A model generated the notes under the pieces. The model saw nothing but the letters and a program-made list of their open reading frames with translations, searched no databases and was not told the origin of the DNA. Positions 13,887 to 18,353 of a DNA stretch of 18,353 nucleotides are shown in pieces (position 1 is the first letter of the stretch; each line of letters starts with the position of its first letter). The DNA is taken from contig JAHFSN010000006.1 of assembly GCA_023265735.1 (NCBI GenBank), positions 1-18,353 on the forward strand, given 5' to 3'. Source of the stretch: Spirochaetaceae bacterium (GTDB taxonomy: Bacteria > Spirochaetota > Spirochaetia > JABEVK01). The position numbers and the translations under genes are program-made.

Positions 13887-15302
13887 GAGGAGCATGGAAC
13901 ACTTGCCCGAAGGAATGGGAAGGGTCTTCTTCTTCTTGTTGAGAATATCGATGGTGAAATAGTAGAGCTTCTCGGACTCCAGCCGGATTTCCCAGCCTCG
14001 TCCCGATTTGCTCGACAGAATGGTGATGAAATTCCGCTTGAGCGAAAGGTTCTCTATGCCCATGAGCTCGAGGATGGGCACCTTCCAGTCGACGGTCTTC
14101 CGGGGCAGGCTGATGTATAGACCCACCACGTTCTCGATCATGAGAGTGATGGTGCTCAGGGCGGCCTGATGGAGGTGGTTGGGCCGGTTGAAATCCTCCC
14201 GGCCCTCCCAGTCGGCAGGGCCGTCCTGCATGGGCTGGTAAGCCTCCCACAGGTAGCCCTTTTCTTTGCCATCGGGGTGAAGGGTGTCGAGAACGTAGTA
14301 GATGTGCTTGATGGCGGCCTCGCGGGCCAGTTCCCATTTGCCGAACTTCTCCAGACCCTTGATGACCATGAAGGTCATGGCAGGAAACACCGACCCACGG
14401 TAGCCATTTCCCTTCTTGGAAAAGAACGGCGACGACGCCGACAGGCTGGGGAAGGGATTCGGAGTCCCGAATTCCTTTTCGTCCTTCAGGTGGGCGATGA
14501 GTGCCTCGGCCCTGTCTTCGTGGGGAATCTCGGCCAAGAGCACCCAGTACGCGCCCACGTGCCGAACCTTGATCTGTTTTTCGTCGATATCCAGATCGTA
14601 GAAGAAACCGTCTTCTTCGTTCCACATTTGGCTGTTGATCCGGGTCTTCAGGGAGTAGTAGGCTCTCTTGTAGCGAAACGCGAGGTCTTTGTCGTTGAGA
14701 ATGTCCCCGAGGGCCGACAGGTAGAGGGCGTTCATGGCCTGCTGGGCATTGAAGTCTATGGGGTAGACGGTATTCTCCCGGGGGCTGTTCTCCATCATGG
14801 TCGCGGACAGGGGAACCCGGTAGAGACCGTTCTCGGCTTTGAAATTCGTTTCGAGCCAGGTGAAGTGCCGCTCCAAGGCCGGCAGGACTTCCTTGATCCG
14901 CCGCTTGGCGCCCAGTTTGTGGTAGATGTTGAATTCCACCCAGCTGAACAGGGGAGGATGGATACCGTCAGGGTTTCCCGGGCGGAACACGGGTTCACCG
15001 GTTTCGACGCTGTACTCTCCGCGGATGGCGCCGTCGGCTTCCTGCTTCTGATAGAAGTTGTCGATGAGAGTTAGGGGAGAATAGACGGAATTGCTGTAGA
15101 CCAAAAAAAAGGAAGCCATACAGGCATCAAATTGATGGATGGTCGAGCTGGAGAGGTGATGGAAAAACGGCTTCTGAAAATCACTACCCGGGCCGCCCTT
15201 GGCCCAGGAATCACGGATCCAGGCCCAGCTTTTGTCGTAAATATCGACAAAGTCCTGGTCATAATAATGGACACTGGGGGGCTCTTTCTTAACAACGTTC
15301 AA
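13875..15302 (-). CDS. MGH1/GH63-like (alpha/alpha)6-barrel glycoside hydrolase
   Basis: This 475-residue glycosidase of the trehalase/GH63/mannosylglycerate-hydrolase type lacks a signal peptide. Landmarks are HQFDACMASFFLVYS (56-70), QKQEADGAIRGEYS, PPLFSWVEFNIYHKLG (116-131), WNEEDGFFYDLD (227-238), FGTPNPFPSLSAS (278-290), YRGSVFPAMTFMVIKGLEKFG (301-321) and LWEAYQP (351-357). In relatives the general acid is the Asp of a DNSPR-type motif; here it reads ENSPR (E171). E353 in WEAY matches the proposed base. Residues about 405-475 look like a small extra beta domain. The substrate is unknown; family members act on mannosylglycerate, glucosylglycerate or oligosaccharides. The start is TTG 15302, with GAGG 9 bases upstream and no ATG nearby. 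Confidence 0.85.
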   Translation of the reverse strand: MNVVKKEPPSVHYYDQDFVDIYDKSWAWIRDSWAKGGPGSDFQKPFFHHLSSSTIHQFDACMASFFLVYSNSVYSPLTLIDNFYQKQEADGAIRGEYSVETGEPVFRPGNPDGIHPPLFSWVEFNIYHKLGAKRRIKEVLPALERHFTWLETNFKAENGLYRVPLSATMMENSPRENTVYPIDFNAQQAMNALYLSALGDILNDKDLAFRYKRAYYSLKTRINSQMWNEEDGFFYDLDIDEKQIKVRHVGAYWVLLAEIPHEDRAEALIAHLKDEKEFGTPNPFPSLSASSPFFSKKGNGYRGSVFPAMTFMVIKGLEKFGKWELAREAAIKHIYYVLDTLHPDGKEKGYLWEAYQPMQDGPADWEGREDFNRPNHLHQAALSTITLMIENVVGLYISLPRKTVDWKVPILELMGIENLSLKRNFITILSSKSGRGWEIRLESEKLYYFTIDILNKKKKTLPIPSGKCSMLLEKL

Positions 15303-15384
15303 ACTCTACATCCTCGAACAACGAATCATACTAACATAGCATGGCAGAGATTGAAAGTAAAATTTTCCCAGTGGTGACCGAAAA

Positions 15385-16149
15385 ATGTCCCTAAAAGCAG
15401 GCGTTGTCCAGTTTAGTCCTCTTTACGGCAGGGTCGAGGACAATCTGGGGAGGCTGGAGTCCTTGGTCGAAACCGGGGCAAAGCAGGGGGCAGAAGTCCT
15501 GGTTCTCCCCGAAATGGCCTGGACGGGATACCTCTGGCCGCAGAGACACACGTTGATCTCCAGAGCCGAAGTCGCGGGAGCAGGACCGGGCCAGGATTGC
15601 ATGCGAACGCTGGCCCAACGCTGGAATCTCACGCTGCTGTACGGCTTTCCCGAAATTGGTCCGGAGGGGCTCTTCAACGCCCAGGGTTTGGCGACGCCCG
15701 ACGGGACCCTGGGGTCCGTGTACCGCAAGACCCACCTCTTCGACGCCGACACCTGGTGGGCGCTCCCCGGCGATACGGGGTACCTTCAATGGCCCTCCCC
15801 CTGGGGGGCCATCGGGAGCGGAATCTGCATGGATTTGAATTTCCCCGATCTGCCGGATTTTCACGCCGAGGCCGGCACCGACATCCTCGCCTTCTCAACC
15901 AACTGGATCGATCAGAACTTCGACGTCCTGCCCTACTGGGCGGAACGCTTGAGGGGATCGGGACCCGGTTTCCGGAAACTGGCGCTTTGCGCCAACCGCG
16001 GGACCTCCGAGTTTGGCGTGCCGTTTCGAGGTCAAAGTGCCATCTTCTGGGAAGGGGCTTGCGTGGCCAGCCTTCCGGGGAAGGACGACGGAGTTCTCGT
16101 TGCGGAGGTTCCCCTATCGTCCTCTAGGGCCGATTCCCCAGGTAGATGA
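15385..16149 (+). CDS. nitrilase-superfamily carbon-nitrogen hydrolase (Nta1-like)
   Basis: This 254-residue cytosolic thiol amidase shows the catalytic triad E43 (LPEMAWTGY), K115 (VYRKTHLF) and C148 (GSGICMDLNFPD). The core strands (AGVVQFSPLYGRVEDNL, EVLVLPEM, LTLLYGFPE, ILAFSTNW) fit the family. The cysteine motif GICMDLN and the later YWAERLRG resemble the N-terminal-amidase (Nta1) branch more than N-carbamoylputrescine amidase, whose cysteine motif is CWDQWFPE-like. The substrate is unknown. ATG 15385 lacks a strong ribosome site but begins the first strand directly. The gene is divergent from the glycosidase (82-base gap) and its last 26 bases overlap the end of the convergent GNAT gene. 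Confidence 0.9.
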   Translation: MSLKAGVVQFSPLYGRVEDNLGRLESLVETGAKQGAEVLVLPEMAWTGYLWPQRHTLISRAEVAGAGPGQDCMRTLAQRWNLTLLYGFPEIGPEGLFNAQGLATPDGTLGSVYRKTHLFDADTWWALPGDTGYLQWPSPWGAIGSGICMDLNFPDLPDFHAEAGTDILAFSTNWIDQNFDVLPYWAERLRGSGPGFRKLALCANRGTSEFGVPFRGQSAIFWEGACVASLPGKDDGVLVAEVPLSSSRADSPGR

Positions 16150-16717
16150 CTCCCGGTTCCTCCCGGAGAACTCGGAACCCTTCCTTGGCGTAGAACCGCT
16201 GGGCACGAAGGTTGTCCACTCCCACCCCCAGATGAAACCCTTTCACCCCCGCCGTTCGAGCTTGATCAGCAAACAGGGCGAGGGCCTGGTGTCCGAGGCC
16301 CTGGCCCTGGGCCCGGGGCAAAAAGTCGATATGAAAGTGGCCGGGATAATCGTCGGCGAGGTCGGGAACAGGTACCGGTAGGTGGATGAGGTTTCGCAGC
16401 CAGGTCTCGAACGGCGATGCGGCGTCAAAGGGTTCCAGACTTACCTTCTGCCGCACCGCCGGCAGCCAATCGCTTTCCATCCAATCGGCGAACTCCCGGC
16501 TGTTGGGAGTCGTCACCAGGTAGCCCGCGACTCCTCTTTCGTCGCAGGCGATCCAGCACCACTGGGGGGCATGGACGAGGTAGGGTCCGGCAAAGTAGTG
16601 GCCCAGGAGAGTCCGGTCGGTGACGACGGCGCTGGCATCCTGGCCGGCGTGCCCCGTGCGGTGGCAGATCTCGTAGACCTCGGGCAGGTCGCTCAAGTGG
16701 GCATGGCGAAGGATCAA
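16124..16717 (-). CDS. GNAT family N-acetyltransferase
   Basis: This 197-residue GNAT opens with LRHAHLSDLPEVYEICHRTG, the usual first strand and helix. Motif A lies at 127-146 (HFHIDFLPRAQGQGLGHQAL), with Q137-x-G140-x-G142 binding acetyl-CoA. HLGVGVDNLRAQRFYAKEGF (162-181) is the motif-B region. From memory the form (HIDFLP...GLG, HLGVxxxN) resembles GNATs related to the acetyltransferase-like domain of O-GlcNAcase. The acceptor is unknown. The start is TTG 16717, which overlaps the asparaginase stop (TTGA); no ATG fits the family start. It is the last gene of a minus-strand operon and overlaps the convergent nitrilase gene by 26 bases. Confidence 0.88.
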   Translation of the reverse strand: MILRHAHLSDLPEVYEICHRTGHAGQDASAVVTDRTLLGHYFAGPYLVHAPQWCWIACDERGVAGYLVTTPNSREFADWMESDWLPAVRQKVSLEPFDAASPFETWLRNLIHLPVPVPDLADDYPGHFHIDFLPRAQGQGLGHQALALFADQARTAGVKGFHLGVGVDNLRAQRFYAKEGFRVLREEPGVIYLGNRP

Positions 16718-17205
16718 AGGGTTTCGAACTCCCCCTTGGCCTTGTTCTTCCGCACGTTGTCCCAGGCGAACCAGCGGCCGTTCATGGAAACGTACACCCC
16801 CGGAGGCAGGGTCTGGGCAAACGCCATCGCGCTCCCCAAGTTGAAGAGTCCGTCGGACGACCCAAACTTCCAGGGAATCATGGCACCGGTCAGGACCACC
16901 GTCTTGCCGGTCACCCGGTGCGCCAGGACCCGGGCCGTCTCGGTCATGGTGTCGGTGCCGTGGGTGACCACAATTCTGTCCTCACTCGCCGCTTGGCACG
17001 CCTCGGCAATGAGCAGTCGCTGGGCGTCGGTCATCTGAAGGCTGTCGACCATCATGAGGGGGGTGATGGTGGCCGGGACCCTCGAGCGGCCGAGGCTCAA
17101 CATTTCCGGTAGGTGGGTATCCTGGAAATACAACTCGCCTGTCAGCTCGTTGTACTCCTTGTCGAAGGTACCGCCGGTGACAAGGAAGCGAACCGACCCA
17201 CTCAT
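16714..17205 (-). CDS. single-domain asparaginase (N-terminal domain only)
   Basis: This 163-residue protein matches only the N-terminal domain of the type I/II L-asparaginase fold, in a family whose classical members run about 330 residues. Catalytic features are present: T13 in LVTGGTFDKEYN, T84-D85 in VVTHGTDTMTETA, and K101 before VVLTGAMIPWKF. The glutamate that classical enzymes supply from the C-terminal domain of a neighbouring subunit is absent. It ends at WFAWDNVRKNKAKGEFETL, the segment that leads into domain 2 in full enzymes. Similar short proteins occur as a known asparaginase-domain family, so this is probably not a truncation. The start overlaps the msrA stop (ATGA) and the stop overlaps the GNAT start. 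Confidence 0.87.
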   Translation of the reverse strand: MSGSVRFLVTGGTFDKEYNELTGELYFQDTHLPEMLSLGRSRVPATITPLMMVDSLQMTDAQRLLIAEACQAASEDRIVVTHGTDTMTETARVLAHRVTGKTVVLTGAMIPWKFGSSDGLFNLGSAMAFAQTLPPGVYVSMNGRWFAWDNVRKNKAKGEFETL

Positions 17206-17717
17206 CCCGCGAAGGCCAGCCCGAGCTTCTTCAATTTGGGAGGGATCACGGCCCGGCAGTACGCTTGATTGGGATTCTTGTTGAAGTAGTCTTGGTGGTA
17301 ATCCTCGGCCGGATAGAACGCCTTGAGGGGGAGCACCTCGGTGACGATGGGACTGTCAAACTTCGTCTGGGCGGACCGCTTCGCCTCGTCGGCCACGGCC
17401 TTCTGAGCCTCGGTGGTCCAGTAGATTCCCGACCGGTACTGGGTGCCCGTGTCGTTGCCTTGGCGGTTGAGGGTCGTGGGGTCATGGGCCTTGAAGAAGA
17501 GCTCCAGGAGGGACTTCAGGGAGATCACCTCGGGGTCAAAGGTCAACTGGACGACTTCGGCGTGCCCGGTGGTGCCGGTGCAGACCTGCTCGTAGGTGGG
17601 ATGTTCCTTGGTGCCGTTGGCGTAACCCGACACGCTCTTCAGGACACCAGGCACTCGGATGAACACCGATTCCGTGCACCAAAAGCAACCGCCGGCCAGC
17701 GTAATTTGTTCACTCAT
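17202..17717 (-). CDS. msrA: peptide-methionine (S)-S-oxide reductase MsrA
   Basis: This 171-residue cytosolic repair enzyme reduces methionine-S-sulfoxide in proteins and free methionine. The active site GCFWCTE has nucleophile C11. GYANGTKEHPTYEQVCTGTTGHAE (31-54), FFKAHDPTTLNRQGNDTGTQYRS and HQDYF (141-145) are the family hallmarks, and C154 in AYCRAVIP is the likely resolving cysteine. The start at 17717 is chosen over the upstream in-frame ATG at 17753 because AAGGAG lies 7 bases before it and homology begins at once. It overlaps the upstream gene by 8 bases (ATGAGTGA) and the downstream asparaginase by 4, so it lies in the middle of a tightly packed operon. Confidence 0.96.
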   Translation of the reverse strand: MSEQITLAGGCFWCTESVFIRVPGVLKSVSGYANGTKEHPTYEQVCTGTTGHAEVVQLTFDPEVISLKSLLELFFKAHDPTTLNRQGNDTGTQYRSGIYWTTEAQKAVADEAKRSAQTKFDSPIVTEVLPLKAFYPAEDYHQDYFNKNPNQAYCRAVIPPKLKKLGLAFAG

Positions 17718-18351
17718 GAAAGGACTCCTTGAAGCGCTCATAGGCGTCTTCAAAGGTAGCGAAAAGGGTGCCGGTAAACAAGTTTCTTCCGTTGGTGAAC
17801 GGTTGGTTCAGGGCTGCCATGATGGACTCTTCGGTCTCACCTTGCTCCAGCAGATAGTGGCCGAACGCCAGCGAGGAGAGCGGAACGGGCTCGTCGCTGA
17901 CGGTATACACGTAGCCTTGGGCGTCGAGGAGCTGCTCGAAGGGACCCCGGGACCAATGAAAGACGCGGTTCTCGGGTTTGTCGGGATCGAGGAGACCCTC
18001 CCGCACGAGGGACAAGCGGATCTGATCTATGGCCGACTTGAATTCCTCGTAAGAAAGCTCGGTTCGAAACACCATGGCCGCCACGTCGGTGCCGTTGTGA
18101 TGTTTGGTCAGAAGGGCGGGGATATCGTAGTTCACCACAAAGACATCCCCAGGAAGCCGCTTGATCAGCTGGCCCTCGATGTCGATCAGGTCGTAGACGG
18201 GAACCCAGGTTTCGAAAAGGGCTTCCTCGTCCACCTCCAGTTCGCCAAGAGCCTCGAAGGCCCCCAGCACCTTCGCGCTCGAAAACGGAACCCCGAAGAA
18301 CCGGCTGAAGGTTTCCTGCATGGCGGGGGTAAAGGCAGCAGCCCCGTTCCT
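17710..18351 (-). CDS. uncharacterised protein, possibly partial at the right edge
   Basis: I do not recognise this protein. The frame stays open to the window edge (10 more codons before the ATG at 18321, reading RNGAAAFTPA), and no ribosome site precedes that ATG, so the true N-terminus is probably outside. The 203 residues from M18321 are acidic and soluble, with no signal peptide or membrane segment. Notable stretches are WVPVYDLIDIEGQLIKRLPG, VFVVNYDIPALLTKHHNGTD and the C-terminal FTGTLFATFEDAYERFKESF. It has the look of a mixed alpha/beta protein. Codon use matches its neighbours. It is first in the visible operon with msrA, the asparaginase and the GNAT, and its stop overlaps the msrA start. 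Confidence 0.75.
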   Translation of the reverse strand, partial: RNGAAAFTPAMQETFSRFFGVPFSSAKVLGAFEALGELEVDEEALFETWVPVYDLIDIEGQLIKRLPGDVFVVNYDIPALLTKHHNGTDVAAMVFRTELSYEEFKSAIDQIRLSLVREGLLDPDKPENRVFHWSRGPFEQLLDAQGYVYTVSDEPVPLSSLAFGHYLLEQGETEESIMAALNQPFTNGRNLFTGTLFATFEDAYERFKESFHE

Positions 18352-18353
18352 GG

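Noticed and set aside
14169..15074. A 301-codon plus-strand open frame opposite the glycosidase
   Set aside because: It is an antisense shadow; the opposite strand carries clear glycosidase motifs throughout.
16714..17205. Truncated or frameshifted full-length asparaginase
   Set aside because: The downstream 150 codons encode an intact GNAT rather than an asparaginase C-domain, start and stop are neatly overlapped with neighbours, and short asparaginase-domain proteins are a known type.
1..18353. CRISPR array, tRNA, rRNA, insertion sequence, prophage or toxin-antitoxin pair
   Set aside because: No regularly spaced direct repeats, no cloverleaf or conserved rRNA sequence, no transposase or integrase motifs and no small gene pairs were found by reading through the window.

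Overview
This is a compact, GC-rich bacterial chromosome segment of ordinary housekeeping and metabolic genes. I see no prophage, insertion sequence, CRISPR array, tRNA or rRNA. The spirochaete-type class II aldolase, the potABCD layout, the DUF4954 protein and the spirochaete-like architecture of the membrane histidine-kinase-like protein suggest a GC-rich member of the Spirochaetota. This is inference from remembered family patterns, not from a search.

Layout, left to right. (1) 1-523: C-terminal end of a Cys/Met-metabolism PLP enzyme (+), ending tail-to-tail on a shared CTAG with a membrane histidine-kinase-like gene (-) whose catalytic motifs look degenerate. (2) 2154-6177: polyamine-type ABC transporter operon potA-potB-potC-potD (+). 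Its first three genes are coupled by 4-bp overlaps, and it ends at a strong intrinsic terminator. (3) 6184-7302: class II fructose-bisphosphate aldolase (-), with its own terminator back-to-back with the pot terminator and a clear sigma70-type promoter. (4) 7303-7636: the only long gene-free stretch. It has lower GC, two perfect DnaA boxes plus a helical-turn-spaced half-match, a 17-bp near-palindrome and several inverted repeats. (5) 7637-10588: a DUF4954 beta-helix protein (-) divergent from a DUF1361 membrane protein and cytidine deaminase pair (+), with overlapping divergent promoters. (6) 10557-13878: a GNAT (-) divergent from purU, an SDR and an HDAC-family deacetylase (+). (7) 13875-16149: an MGH1/GH63-like glycoside hydrolase (-) divergent from an Nta1-like nitrilase-superfamily hydrolase (+). 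(8) 16124-18353: a tightly overlapped minus-strand operon reading unknown protein, msrA, a one-domain asparaginase and a GNAT.

Four of the five convergent gene pairs overlap at their 3' ends; the fifth is separated by two opposed terminators. Functionally the window covers polyamine uptake, glycolysis, pyrimidine salvage, formate/one-carbon supply for purines, sulfur amino-acid metabolism, methionine-sulfoxide repair and several amide/acetyl hydrolases. No novel defence or mobile system is evident. The items most worth checking are the DnaA-box intergenic region, the degenerate kinase, the altered ligand residues of PotD, the Glu-for-Asp change in the glycosidase, and the unidentified gene at the right edge.
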